Origin: Oscillatoriaceae cyanobacterium Prado104
Lineage (GTDB): Bacteria; Cyanobacteriota; Cyanobacteriia; Cyanobacteriales; Microcoleaceae
Direction of reading: 5' to 3'
Length of the DNA stretch: 64,000 nt
NCBI GenBank assembly: GCA_025454405.1
Contig: JALOON010000003.1
Span: forward strand, 124,001 to 188,000
Part shown: piece by piece, positions 27,031 through 36,013 of the stretch
How positions within the stretch are numbered: position 1 is the stretch's first letter
Layout of the letters: every line of letters starts with the position of its first letter
Notes under the pieces: model-generated
Told to the model about the DNA's origin: nothing
What the model saw: the letters and a program-made list of their open reading frames with translations, nothing else
Database searches by the model: none
Position numbers and translations under genes: made by a program

Positions 27031-27107
27031 ATCGAGGCAGAGCCTCTGGATCTGCATTACCAGGCAGAGCCTGGTAACGAGAAATTACCAGGCTCTGCCT
27101 GGTAATG
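27031..27107. repeat. Palindromic repeats on the other side of tRNA-His
   Basis: GAGGCAGAGCCTC followed by two CCAGGC-type hairpins (CCAGGCAGAGCCTGGTAACGAG and its inverted partner). Same family as 21117-21366. Confidence 0.8.
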
Positions 27108-27133
27108 AGAAAACTCTTCCTTCTACGTTCTAC

Positions 27134-27493
27134 TTAATAAATCGTTTCGTCTTCCTTGCGCCATGCGGGATCGACGATGCAAATGAATACTAGAGATTCC
27201 GTGCCGCAGTTGTGGATAAATTGTTTGGCATTGGGCGGAATGTAAACTGCATCTCCAGTTTCCACGAATTGACTTTCGCCGTCGATGTGCATTTCTCCAA
27301 CGCCGCTGATGATGTAGTAAACTTCAGAAGTTGTCAGCGAGTGCAGCGTTGAAGTTTCTCCCGCAGGCAAAATGGCATGAGCTAAACTGTAGCGCAAATC
27401 GACAGCTTGCTTGTCTGGATGCAGCAATTCTCGCAGTTGAGTGCCGTCCCCAGCAATGAATTCTTCGCAACTATTTAACTTTTGAACTAACAT
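27134..27493 (-). CDS. Single-domain cupin protein
   Basis: A 119-residue cupin from the preferred ATG at 27493 (MLVQKLNS); the longer frame upstream is repeat-like and unlikely to be translated. The two cupin motifs are visible: LPAGETSTLHSLTTSEVYYIISG with the conserved E-YY-I-G, and GDAVYIPPNAKQFIHNCG with P-N--H. The first motif has one His where most metal-binding cupins have HxH, so metal binding may be altered. Substrate is unknown. It stands alone on its strand, next to the small membrane protein. Confidence 0.8.
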   Translation of the reverse strand: MLVQKLNSCEEFIAGDGTQLRELLHPDKQAVDLRYSLAHAILPAGETSTLHSLTTSEVYYIISGVGEMHIDGESQFVETGDAVYIPPNAKQFIHNCGTESLVFICIVDPAWRKEDETIY

Positions 27494-27715
27494 TCTTGTT
27501 CCACTCCCCAACATCTCTTTCGCGCAAGTTAAGTTTAATCGAGATCTTGCACCAATGTCAGAAATCAAGACCGGAGGCAAAGACTCCGCACAAAAGCGTA
27601 TATTTCTCGTAAGGAACTTGGTTTCTCGCACGCTAATTGAGAATGGTGCAAGATGTCAGGTTTAATCGAGAAAGACAGAGATGTTAAGAAATGTTTCAAG
27701 AAGCGATCGAATTTT

Positions 27716-27991
27716 TCAACCGTAAGTTTTGGAGGGCGATCGATAATCGGGACAGTCGATCGCTTCTTCAGATAAAGCTATTTTAGGATTAACCGGACAC
27801 TTGAGGTGGTAGTCGCCGGTAAAAAATACGCAGTTAGCGCAAGGGATTTGGTGCATTCGTCGAGCTCGGCGCAGGGAAGTCGCGACACTACCGCCGACAC
27901 TCGAAAAAATCATAAAGATTAAACCCCAGGCGCAAACAAAACACAAGGGTACTAACACGGGCTGCATTGTTTTAATCAAAAAGTAAAGCAT
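27716..27991 (-). CDS. Small Cys-rich membrane protein, conserved type
   Basis: A 91-residue protein from the ATG at 27991; a TTG three codons upstream is less likely. One hydrophobic helix (about residues 9-32, PVLVPLCFVCAWGLIFMIF) precedes a cytoplasmic segment with four Cys: IPCANCVFFTGDYHLKCPVNP and EEAIDCPDY. The C-x2-C ... C ... C pattern suggests a zinc or iron-sulfur site. I recognise this as a conserved cyanobacterial small protein of unknown function. Confidence 0.7.
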   Translation of the reverse strand: MLYFLIKTMQPVLVPLCFVCAWGLIFMIFSSVGGSVATSLRRARRMHQIPCANCVFFTGDYHLKCPVNPKIALSEEAIDCPDYRSPSKTYG

Positions 27992-28159
27992 AGAAACCAA
28001 AGTCAGGATGGGGAAGCTACAGCAGATAAATTACAACAGTAAAGCAATTGCTGAGCGATCGCCCGCAAAGTTTAAAATCTTTTAACCGTTCGATCGCGAA
28101 ACCAGATAACTGTGAGATGATGGACACCTGTGGTTATATACAATTAGAGGAAACGATTT

Positions 28160-28798
28160 ATGGCTCTGCGATTGGGCGATACAGTTCCCAACTTTACCCA
28201 AGCCTCTTCAGAAGGGGAAATCAGTTTCTACGACTGGGCTGGAGATAGCTGGGTCGTATTATTTTCCCATCCGAAAGACTATACTCCAGTATGCACGACG
28301 GAACTCGGTGCCGTGGCCCGTCTCAAGTCTGAATTTGACAAGCGCGGGGTGAAGACTATTGCTTTGAGCGTCGATGATGTGGATTCTCACATGGGTTGGA
28401 TTAAAGATATTGAGGAAACTCAAAATGTTACTCTCAATTATCCGATTTTAGCCGATGGCGATCGCAAGGTTTCCGACCTTTACGACATGATCCATCCCAA
28501 CTCGTTGAATAACTTAACAATCCGCACGGTTTTTGTCATCGACCCGGCGAAGAAATTGCGTTTGAGCATTACTTATCCGGCGAGCACGGGCCGCAATTTT
28601 AATGAAATTCTGCGGGTAATTGATTCGCTGCAACTTACGGATAACTACAGCGTGGCTACGCCGGTAAATTGGCAAGATGGCGATGACTGTGTAATCGTTC
28701 CTTCGATTACCGATCCGAAAGAGTTGGAAGAGAAATTTCCGAAAGGTTTCACGCCTGTTAAGCCTTATTTGCGGATGACTCCCCAGCCGAATAAATAG
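28160..28798 (+). CDS. 1-Cys peroxiredoxin (Prx6 type)
   Basis: Reduces hydrogen peroxide and organic hydroperoxides. The 212-residue protein has the peroxidatic Cys45 in FSHPKDYTPVCTTELG, the Arg of the active site in NNLTIRTVFVIDP, and the long C-terminal Prx6 extension (PVNWQDGDDCVIVPSI ... KGFTPVKPYLRMTPQP). A second Cys (DDCVI) is present as in some Prx6 proteins but is not the usual resolving position. GAGGAA lies just before the ATG. Monocistronic, with a spacer full of GCGGACT repeats after it. Confidence 0.93.
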   Translation: MALRLGDTVPNFTQASSEGEISFYDWAGDSWVVLFSHPKDYTPVCTTELGAVARLKSEFDKRGVKTIALSVDDVDSHMGWIKDIEETQNVTLNYPILADGDRKVSDLYDMIHPNSLNNLTIRTVFVIDPAKKLRLSITYPASTGRNFNEILRVIDSLQLTDNYSVATPVNWQDGDDCVIVPSITDPKELEEKFPKGFTPVKPYLRMTPQPNK

Positions 28799-28813
28799 GT
28801 TTAATTGACTCCC

Positions 28814-29021
28814 CCGTTCGTAGTGAAGACTTTAGTCTGCAATCTTTTTTTGCGGACTGAAGTCCTCACTACGAACAGGCCAGGTTTGTAGTAGGGACTT
28901 TAGTCCTCAATCTTGTTTTGCGGACAGAAGTCCTCACTACGAACAGACTAGGTTTGTAGTAGGGACTTTAGTCCTCAATCTTAGTTGTTGCGGACTGAAG
29001 TCCTCACTACGAACCTTCACT
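28814..29021. repeat. GCGGACTGAAGTCC repeat cluster
   Basis: Three to four copies of CGTAGTGA/TAGTAGGGACTTTAGTCC ... GCGGACTGAAGTCCTCACTACGAAC. Each pair is an imperfect hairpin. The family also occurs at 14427, 31358, 36965, 38829 and about 50160. Confidence 0.9.
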
Positions 29022-29076
29022 GCGAACAGGTAAATTGTGCTATTTTATGAAGAAGTGAAATTTGAGGAAAGGCAAA

Positions 29077-29661
29077 ATGCTGTCATCTCCGATCGTACTG
29101 CGAATGCCGCCGCGCTTGCAAATGACAGAGGACGAATTTTTTGATTTTTGTCAATTAAATCGCAACCTGCGAATCGAACGCAACCAGCAGGGAGAATTAT
29201 TATTGTTGACTCTTGTTGGGGGAATCACCAGCAACCGCAATGCTATCTTAACCGGAGAACTGGGAATCTGGACAAGACAAGATGGAACGGGAATTAGCTT
29301 TGCTTCTTGTACGGGATTTACATTATCGATCGGCTCCGTGCGATCGCCCGATGCTTCTTGGATTAAACTGGAAAGGTGGAATGCTTTATCAAAAGCACAG
29401 CAAGAAAAATTTGCTCCGATTTGCCCGGATTTTGTAGTTGAACTAAGACCCGATTTTGAGGATTTAGAGCACCTGCAAGAAAAGATGCAAGAATATATGA
29501 GGGAACCCGGCGTGCGACTGGGATGGCTGATAGACCGCAAAAATCGCCGAGTTTACATATACCGTACCAATTTGTCAGAGGAATGTTTGGAAAATCCGGC
29601 GACAGTCAGCGGCGATCCGGTTTTGCCGGGATTTGTACTCAATATGAACGAGATTTGGTAA
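29077..29661 (+). CDS. Uma2 family (DUF820) putative nuclease, second pair, copy A
   Basis: A 194-residue Uma2 protein. The start at 29077 (MLSSPIVLR) follows GAGGAAAGG. The core is LQMTEDEFFDFCQLNRNLRIER, then RSPDASWIKLERW, FVVELRP and MREPGVRLGWLIDRKNRRVYIYR. In the position of the usual MSPTG motif it reads LLTLVGGITSNRN, a local divergence not seen in copy B, so this copy could be changed in function. It lies 36 bases upstream of copy B and is a different subfamily from the 13-14 kb pair. Confidence 0.88.
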   Translation: MLSSPIVLRMPPRLQMTEDEFFDFCQLNRNLRIERNQQGELLLLTLVGGITSNRNAILTGELGIWTRQDGTGISFASCTGFTLSIGSVRSPDASWIKLERWNALSKAQQEKFAPICPDFVVELRPDFEDLEHLQEKMQEYMREPGVRLGWLIDRKNRRVYIYRTNLSEECLENPATVSGDPVLPGFVLNMNEIW

Positions 29662-29697
29662 ACTGAAGTATGGCAGCAGCGATCGGGAAAATCAATT

Positions 29698-30282
29698 ATG
29701 TTGGCATCAAGAATCGTATTGCGAATACCGCCAAAATTGCAAATGACAGACGACGAGTTTTTCGAGTTTTGTCAAATCAATCGCGAATTGCGCATCGAAC
29801 GCAACAAATCGGGAGAATTGCTAATTATGTCACCCACTGGTTCGGAGACGGGAAATAGAGAAGGCAATATATTCGGGCCGCTGTGGGTGTGGTCAGAAGC
29901 AGATGGTACTGGTTTATCATTTACTTCAAGTACGGGTTTTACTTTGTCAACAGGCGCAGAAAGGTCGCCGGATGCTGCTTGGGTAAAGTTGGAAAGATGG
30001 AATGCTTTGTCACCGGAACAACAGCAAAAATTCGCCCCGATTTGCCCGGATTTTGTAGTTGAATTGAGGTCGGCTTCTGACAATCTCAAGCCATTGCAAG
30101 AAAAAATGCAAGAATATATGAGAGAACCAGGAGTACAGTTGGGTTGGCTTATAGACCGCAAAAATCGCCGAGTTTACATATACCGTCCCAGTTTGCCGGA
30201 GGAATGTTTGGAAAATCCGGCAACAGTCAGCGGCGATCCGGTTTTGCCGGGATTTGTACTCAATATGGGTAAAATTTGGTAG
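29698..30282 (+). CDS. Uma2 family (DUF820) putative nuclease, second pair, copy B
   Basis: A 194-residue Uma2 protein with the canonical motif LLIMSPTGSETGNREGN, then ERSPDAAWVKLERW, CPDFVVELRS and GVQLGWLIDRKNRRVYIYR. All family features are present. The C-terminal 70 residues are almost identical to copy A, while the N-terminal half differs more, which suggests partial gene conversion. Likely a PD-(D/E)XK-fold nuclease; substrate unknown. Confidence 0.88.
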   Translation: MLASRIVLRIPPKLQMTDDEFFEFCQINRELRIERNKSGELLIMSPTGSETGNREGNIFGPLWVWSEADGTGLSFTSSTGFTLSTGAERSPDAAWVKLERWNALSPEQQQKFAPICPDFVVELRSASDNLKPLQEKMQEYMREPGVQLGWLIDRKNRRVYIYRPSLPEECLENPATVSGDPVLPGFVLNMGKIW

Positions 30283-30347
30283 CAATGCTAGCCATAAGTA
30301 TCGATTTATTGTAATACTTAATAATATGATATAAAACTGCAAAAAAT

Positions 30348-31322
30348 ATGGATATCAAAAATGGTTTTGTAGGTTCGATCGGCAATACTCCCCTAATTCG
30401 CTTAAACAGCTTCAGCGATGAAACCGGCTGCGAAATTCTCGGCAAAGCAGAATTTCTCAATCCTGGCGGTTCCGTTAAAGATCGGGCCGCTCTTTACATC
30501 ATTAAAGACGCAGAAGAGAGAGGTTTGCTAAAGCCTGGGGGCACGGTTGTAGAAGGCACTGCGGGCAATACAGGCATCGGTTTGGCACACATTTGCAACG
30601 CTAAAGGTTACAAATGTTTGATAGTAATTCCCGACACTCAATCTCAAGAAAAAATCGATGCTTTGAGAACCTTGGGCGCGGAAGTTCGGACAGTTCCCGC
30701 CGTCCCTTACAAAGACCCGAATAATTATGTCAAATTGTCGGGAAGATTGGCGGCAGAAATGGAAAATGCAGTATGGGCAAATCAGTTTGACAATTTAGCA
30801 AACCGCCGCGCGCATTACGAGACAACTGGGCCGGAAATTTGGGAACAAACAGAAGGAAAAATTGATGCTTGGGTGGCTGCAACTGGTACGGGTGGCACTT
30901 TTGCCGGAGTATCAATGTTTTTGAAAGAACAGAACCCCGCGATTAAAACTGTGCTGGCAGATCCGATGGGCAGCGGGCTTTACAGTTATTTCAAAACCGG
31001 GGAAATTAAGACACAAGGCAGTTCGATTACTGAGGGAATCGGTACGAGTCGGGTGACGGGAAATATGGAAAATGCCCCGGTAGACGACGCGCTGCAAATT
31101 GACGATGCGGAAGCCGTGCGGGTGGTTTACCAATTGTTGAGAAAAGATGGGTTATTTATGGGTGGTTCGGTGGGAATTAATGTGGGGGCGGCTGTGGCTT
31201 TGGCGAAGCAAATGGGGCCGGGTCATACTATTGTAACGGTTCTGTGCGATGGGGGAGCGCGGTATCAATCGAGGTTGTTCGATCGAACCTGGTTGGCGGC
31301 AAAAAATCTGTTTCCAGATTGA
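30348..31322 (+). CDS. cysK: Cysteine synthase A (O-acetylserine sulfhydrylase)
   Basis: Makes cysteine from O-acetylserine and sulfide with PLP. The 324-residue protein has the PLP Lys44 in NPGGSVKDRAA, the substrate loop TAGNTGIGLA, the phosphate-binding GTGGTFAGV and the C-terminal GGSVGINVGAAVAL. The motifs are complete. The first 15 residues (MDIKNGFVGSIGNTPLIRL) fit this enzyme. It is convergent with the dynamin gene across a palindromic terminator-like repeat. Confidence 0.93.
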   Translation: MDIKNGFVGSIGNTPLIRLNSFSDETGCEILGKAEFLNPGGSVKDRAALYIIKDAEERGLLKPGGTVVEGTAGNTGIGLAHICNAKGYKCLIVIPDTQSQEKIDALRTLGAEVRTVPAVPYKDPNNYVKLSGRLAAEMENAVWANQFDNLANRRAHYETTGPEIWEQTEGKIDAWVAATGTGGTFAGVSMFLKEQNPAIKTVLADPMGSGLYSYFKTGEIKTQGSSITEGIGTSRVTGNMENAPVDDALQIDDAEAVRVVYQLLRKDGLFMGGSVGINVGAAVALAKQMGPGHTIVTVLCDGGARYQSRLFDRTWLAAKNLFPD

Positions 31323-31357
31323 TATCATTGAGTGGCAAAGAAACCGGGTTTCGATTG

Positions 31358-31415
31358 GTTTGTAGTGCGGACTTTAGTCCGCAGAATGTTGCGGACTGAA
31401 GTCCGCACTACAAAC
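31358..31415. terminator. 26-bp inverted repeat between convergent genes
   Basis: Arms 31358-31383 and 31390-31415 pair with one mismatch around a 6-base loop (arm begins GTTTGTAGTGCGGACTT). It belongs to the GCGGACT repeat family. Between cysK (plus) and the dynamin gene (minus) it could end transcription from both sides, though it has no T-run. Confidence 0.6.
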
Positions 31416-31440
31416 CTTACTTGACGCGAGTTTTATGGTC

Positions 31441-34035
31441 TTAGCCTCGCATCAAAATAGCCTCGATTTGATTTTGTATTTGTTCCAATTCCCGGCGTTT
31501 GTCAGCCAGCCAAGCTTTTTCGGCTTCGGATTTTGCTCGATCTTGTCGATCGAGCTTTTCCTGCTGTTCCAATAAATTCTCCCACAGTGAGATCGCTTGG
31601 TCGATCGCACTGCTAGCTGCTTCATATCGATCGTCAAATACCAAGCTAATTCTTTCAGTTATTTTATCAAAAATTGACTCCGAATTTTCCTGAAATTTCT
31701 CAAAGCCTAACTCGCAAACTTTTTGCTTGATCTGGTTATGAATTCCATCAACATCTAGCATTCCCAATCCAAATGCGCCACCCCCACCAGCAGCTAAGGC
31801 AGCCAAAATAATTGGAATAATACCAACTCCTAAAAACACCAATCCCGCCGCTACTAATCCACCAAGGCCTATACCGCCAAGATAACCTCCAGGACCTCCA
31901 ATATCTGAAATCGATGAAGCGATACCGCTTCCACCGATGCCAATTCCGCCCATATTACCTGCGGTCTCCCAATTATTAAATTGACTAACCAGGTTACTAC
32001 TCCGTTGCATATCGAACTTTTGAAACTCCTGCCGAATTGCATAAATATCTTCATTGATTTGGTTATTTAAAACAGTCGCATTTTGTTGTAAAATTGCTTG
32101 GATTTTTTGATTTGCCCAATATTCTATTTCTTTGGTTATGTCTAGGACAAATTGATTAGAATAATCTTTAATTAACTTGTTTTGACTCCAAATATGATTG
32201 TGTTCTGAAGTCCATTGAGAACTTTTTGCAATCAGGCGTCTTTTTAATCCTTCCACCCATTGATTCCAAGATTCAAGAGTTTCGTCTAAAGATTGCTGCA
32301 TCAATTCATCCGCTAAAAGTTTGATTTTCACATCCCGGCCGCTTACTTCCGCAATTTGTTCAAAAATATTCGCCTTATCTCCTTGAGAAACTGTCAATTT
32401 TCCTTCTAACATCTCCCGATATTGATTCAATTCATCGCAGCCAGTATTAATAATTTGCTTGATTCCGGCGGCGGATTGCTGAAGTTCGATCGCCCCTCGT
32501 TCAACTGTCAAAAACTGTTCCAGAGATTTGGTAAAATCCTGAAAAGATTTCAGATACTCATTCTCCGTTCCATCCAAAATAGCCTCCAGTGCAGATTGAG
32601 CCGAGATAAAATGAATCCGGTTTTCACCCGCGATCGCATTTTGACTCTTAACAATCGTTTCTACCCTTTGTCTTACCTGCTTGCGGCTTTCTTCCCGACG
32701 CAGCAAATCCGCAAAATTAACTAAAACAAAAATACTCTTCGCACCTTCACCATCTTTACCGGGATTCAACTCTTTTTTCAAATACAAAAGCAGTTCCCGC
32801 TCTTTTTCTGTCAAAGCATTTTGAGCGTGAGTCAAGAAAATCACCGCATCAGTTGTTTTGAGAACTTGTTCGGTGACTAACGTGCGTTCCGCTTGTTCGT
32901 TCAATCCGGGAGAATCAATAATTTCAACTCCATTGCGGCACAATTCGAGATTCGGATGCTCGAAACTGATTTCTTTGATTTCTGAGTTGACAATTTCATC
33001 TCCAAAAGAACCTAAAGCCGCTTCCTCAGAAATTGAAGCTTTCTCTTTGTATTGCTGTGGTGAAATCTCTTCCTCGCGGCCGTTTTTGTATTTGCAAATA
33101 ACTCGCTGCTGCGGCCCGTATTTCAAAACAGTCACCGTACCGCTACAGGGAATATCCCGCACCGGTTGGATTTCCTCACCTAACAAAGCATTGAGTAAAG
33201 TTGATTTGCCTTTGCTGAACTCGCCGACAACAGCAACGCGGAAACATTGAGATTCTAATTTACGAGATATTTTTGTGACTTCTTCTGTTAAATTAGGAGA
33301 TATGACGTTGCGATCGCTCCCATCTTGCAGGGTTGAATACAGCGGCTGACAAACAGCATTCAGTTGTTGCCTGTACTCCTGAAATTTTTTCAACTCCTGA
33401 TATGATGAAACTGAATGCTTTTGATTTGTTTTGTGTTTCGGTTTTGCTGGCAAATGTTGGAGAATGTGACTGGCTGCGCGGACAAACATCGCATCGAGAA
33501 ATTGAAATTGTGCCGGATCTAGTAACGATCGCACTTTTTCTAAAGCTGCTGTATCTTCGAGCGCCCTACTGCTAAAACTCGCCTCCAAAACAGTCAAATA
33601 TCGCCCATCGATTCCGAGTCGATCGGCAAGGTTTTTCAAATACTGTTTTTCGCTCTCGTCCATCGTTCCATCTGCCGCCGACATCTGATATCCAAAACTA
33701 ATTAGCAGCAGTTTTTCCTCATCAGAAAAACAAGCTGTCAGCGCCAACAACACCGGAAATTTATTGTAAACTTGATGTTGCGCCACGCTTTTAACCATTG
33801 GCATTACCAATTTTTGCAAGCTGTTATTAGCAGGAATAAGTTCCCTCAAAGTTGTCACCAGTTGCTGCTTTTCTTCAGCGCCAAAAGTACCGTCGGCATT
33901 AATGACTCCCAGCAACACAGTTATCAGCGCCGCCAGAAACAGAATCGGAGGATTAATATCCTCTTTGCGGATGTTTTGCCCTGTCAGCCGCGAAACAACC
34001 TCAACAGTTTGCGAACTAATTAGCGAAGTGTCCAT
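31441..34035 (-). CDS. Dynamin-like GTPase with TerB-like N-terminal domain
   Basis: An 864-residue protein. Residues about 80-190 look like a TerB-type helical domain (LLLISFGYQMSAADGTMDE, KYLKNLADRLGIDG). The GTPase has G1 GEFSKGKSTLLNALLG at about 267-282, G3 DSPGLNE at about 374 and G4 LVNFADLL at about 438, the layout of bacterial dynamin-like proteins. Long helical regions follow, with a Gly/Ala/Ile-rich membrane segment at about 720-770 (GLVAAGLVFLGVGIIPIIL) and a basic C-terminal coiled coil (DRQDRAKSEAEKAWLADKRRELEQ). It probably binds and remodels membranes on GTP hydrolysis. It shares an 85-base divergent spacer with the ACP-fused gene. Confidence 0.85.
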   Translation of the reverse strand: MDTSLISSQTVEVVSRLTGQNIRKEDINPPILFLAALITVLLGVINADGTFGAEEKQQLVTTLRELIPANNSLQKLVMPMVKSVAQHQVYNKFPVLLALTACFSDEEKLLLISFGYQMSAADGTMDESEKQYLKNLADRLGIDGRYLTVLEASFSSRALEDTAALEKVRSLLDPAQFQFLDAMFVRAASHILQHLPAKPKHKTNQKHSVSSYQELKKFQEYRQQLNAVCQPLYSTLQDGSDRNVISPNLTEEVTKISRKLESQCFRVAVVGEFSKGKSTLLNALLGEEIQPVRDIPCSGTVTVLKYGPQQRVICKYKNGREEEISPQQYKEKASISEEAALGSFGDEIVNSEIKEISFEHPNLELCRNGVEIIDSPGLNEQAERTLVTEQVLKTTDAVIFLTHAQNALTEKERELLLYLKKELNPGKDGEGAKSIFVLVNFADLLRREESRKQVRQRVETIVKSQNAIAGENRIHFISAQSALEAILDGTENEYLKSFQDFTKSLEQFLTVERGAIELQQSAAGIKQIINTGCDELNQYREMLEGKLTVSQGDKANIFEQIAEVSGRDVKIKLLADELMQQSLDETLESWNQWVEGLKRRLIAKSSQWTSEHNHIWSQNKLIKDYSNQFVLDITKEIEYWANQKIQAILQQNATVLNNQINEDIYAIRQEFQKFDMQRSSNLVSQFNNWETAGNMGGIGIGGSGIASSISDIGGPGGYLGGIGLGGLVAAGLVFLGVGIIPIILAALAAGGGGAFGLGMLDVDGIHNQIKQKVCELGFEKFQENSESIFDKITERISLVFDDRYEAASSAIDQAISLWENLLEQQEKLDRQDRAKSEAEKAWLADKRRELEQIQNQIEAILMRG

Positions 34036-34120
34036 TTGCCGCGCCTTTAGATAATTTTTTTTTATTTAATGTATCATAATTGATTAGTAATTCTTTGGGT
34101 ATGTTACGGGGTAAAAATCG
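34036..34120. promoter_or_regulatory. Divergent promoter between the dynamin and ACP-fusion genes
   Basis: An 85-base, very AT-rich spacer (a run of nine T near 34056-34064) from which the two large genes are read in opposite directions. Shared control is likely. No operator motif can be named. Confidence 0.55.
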
Positions 34121-35701
34121 ATGATGAACTTTGTATTTCCCCCTGCGGTACAGGCTGCGATCGAGGCTGGCAAGTACGTACAAGTGTTTACATCCGCTGG
34201 AGTGCCGATCGGCATGGCGAGAGATGCAGCGACGGGACAGTTTGCTGCCAATGCCGTTGGCGCGGTTGTCAACAACAGCCCGCTATCGCCATTAGTCTCT
34301 CCCGTGCAGCTTGCAATGGGCGGCTTGCAGATGTACCAAAACCACATGGGCTTTCAAGCCGTGCAAGCGAGTTTGGGGGTGCTGCAAGCGACAACAGCCG
34401 TCATTGGTGTGGGAGTTGCGGCTGGGGTAGCTTTGTCGGCGGTAAATTTACACCAAACATTGAAACTAAAAAAAGCAGTAGAAAGGCTGGATGTTAAAGT
34501 TGAAAATGGTTTCATCAATTTAGAACAACTTTTGAAAGGGCAAGGATCGGAAATTAAGCAATTAATTGTCCAAGTTGTCGAAGAGATGAAATTTGAGAAT
34601 CACCGACTTGTTTTAGTGCGGGCTTACGGGTTATTTACGCAAGCAATTCAACGAATGCGATCGGCCTTGCAATTGCAAGATATCAACCGCCGCAATGCGG
34701 AAATTGATGCAGCGCGGGGGATGTTGTTTGAGGCTTTAGCAGACTACAGAAACCCGCAGTTGTTGTCAGAAACTTGCGCGGCGGGACAGTTGCGGCGGTT
34801 AGAGTGCAGTTGGGCGATCGAGCAAAGTATTATCGCGACTTATCAGGTGCAAAATGAATTTGGGGCGGCGGGCGATCGGCTTGCTCAATTGCAGCAAGAA
34901 ATCCGTCAAGATGGCATCAATATCGTACAATGCTGTGACTCCGACGAAGAGCTTGATTTTCTATTTCCTGAAATCGCGCGAATTCACAACCACGATTTAG
35001 CCGGATTAGAGATTTGGTTTAATCAGATTGAATGGACGAAAGATTTGCCGCCAAGTGAGTTAAAGCAGTTGCAAAGTGCCGATTTCAGCAAATCAAACTT
35101 GGCTGTTGTGGAGGATAAAAAATCAGCCGTAACAGCTTTAGCAATACCCGACGAACAGTTATTTTATGAGAATTTGAGGCCGAAGTCTCATTTTTATGCG
35201 CTTCGCACTCAATTGGAATTGATGCTGGAACCGGAGCGACGTGAAGATTACGAAGATTATATCATCGAGCAAGGGGAAATAGCGGGTCATAAAAGTTTAG
35301 TAGCGTCGAATTTGGAAAAAGCCTCTGATTTGGCTGTTGCTAATCTCTTTTACTACTTCAGAGTTCGAGATGAATCGGAAGATGAATTAGAATTAGAGTT
35401 CGAGGGAACTACAACTGCTACTAATAGCATTGCGACGGAATCTTCCGCAAGCGATCGAGTCAAGCAGCAAATTTATGAAAAAGTCAAAGTCGTTGTTGCC
35501 AAGCAACTAGAAGCTGATGCAAGTAAAGTCACCATCAACGCTAATTTTGCCAATGATTTAGGAGCCGATTCTCTGGATGCAGTAGAGCTAGTCATGGCGT
35601 TAGAAGAGGAATTCGACATTGAAATTCCCGATGAAGTTGCGGAGAACATAGAAACAGTTCAACAAGCTGTTGATTACATTTACAAAAAAGTTGCTGTTTA
35701 A
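34121..35701 (+). CDS. Unknown membrane/coiled-coil protein with a C-terminal acyl carrier protein domain
   Basis: A 526-residue protein. Residues about 60-120 include a Gly/Ala/Val hydrophobic stretch ([18 protein letters not shown]) and then a coiled coil ([23 protein letters not shown]). A helical middle follows. After a Ser/Thr linker near residue 440, residues about 450-526 are a complete ACP domain: [30 protein letters not shown] with phosphopantetheine Ser484, then [14 protein letters not shown]. It closely matches stand-alone cyanobacterial AcpP, so the Ser is probably modified. I know no function for the N-terminal part. The divergent dynamin neighbour suggests a shared membrane role. 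fabG, 2 kb away, is probably unrelated. Confidence 0.8.
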   Translation: MMNFVFPPAVQAAIEAGKYVQVFTSAGVPIGMARDAATGQFAANAVGAVVNNSPLSPLVSPVQLAMGGLQMYQNHMGFQAVQASLGVLQATTAVIGVGVAAGVALSAVNLHQTLKLKKAVERLDVKVENGFINLEQLLKGQGSEIKQLIVQVVEEMKFENHRLVLVRAYGLFTQAIQRMRSALQLQDINRRNAEIDAARGMLFEALADYRNPQLLSETCAAGQLRRLECSWAIEQSIIATYQVQNEFGAAGDRLAQLQQEIRQDGINIVQCCDSDEELDFLFPEIARIHNHDLAGLEIWFNQIEWTKDLPPSELKQLQSADFSKSNLAVVEDKKSAVTALAIPDEQLFYENLRPKSHFYALRTQLELMLEPERREDYEDYIIEQGEIAGHKSLVASNLEKASDLAVANLFYYFRVRDESEDELELEFEGTTTATNSIATESSASDRVKQQIYEKVKVVVAKQLEADASKVTINANFANDLGADSLDAVELVMALEEEFDIEIPDEVAENIETVQQAVDYIYKKVAV

Positions 35702-35768
35702 AAAGAAAAGACCGTTAACACCCCGTAAGTTGGGTATGACTGAGATCTTGTACGCATTTCAACAATCC

Positions 35769-35850
35769 TGTAGGGGCGGGTTCGCCAATGGCTTTGAAGC
35801 TTGCAGATAGGTTAAAGAAACCCGCCTCCACCCCACAAATAACCCTCAAA
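35769..35850. repeat. GGGGCGGGTTT / AAACCCGCC dispersed repeat
   Basis: GTAGGGGCGGGTT at the left and AAACCCGCCTCCACCCC at the right form an imperfect inverted repeat around about 50 bases. Copies of the family also occur at 11391, 39593 and 51746. The spacer continues with GTTGGGTTTC and TTGCAAGATGTCAGG motifs that recur at 27640 and 51828. Confidence 0.75.
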
Positions 35851-36013
35851 GACCTCCTCTATTGAGACTGTTGCAAGATGTCAGGTATAACGAAGTGAAA
35901 CCCCAACGAAAAGTAACAAGTAGTGTTGGGTTTCGTTCATCGACATAGTTGGTGGTGGCATGGGCTAATACCCAAAAAAAACTTTGAATTTATAAATACG
36001 GAGCGATCGCAAA

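Noticed and set aside
27494-27631. Long N-terminal extension of the cupin
   Set aside because: It runs through a TTGCACCA-type spacer repeat and is not cupin-like; ATG 27493 gives a normal cupin.
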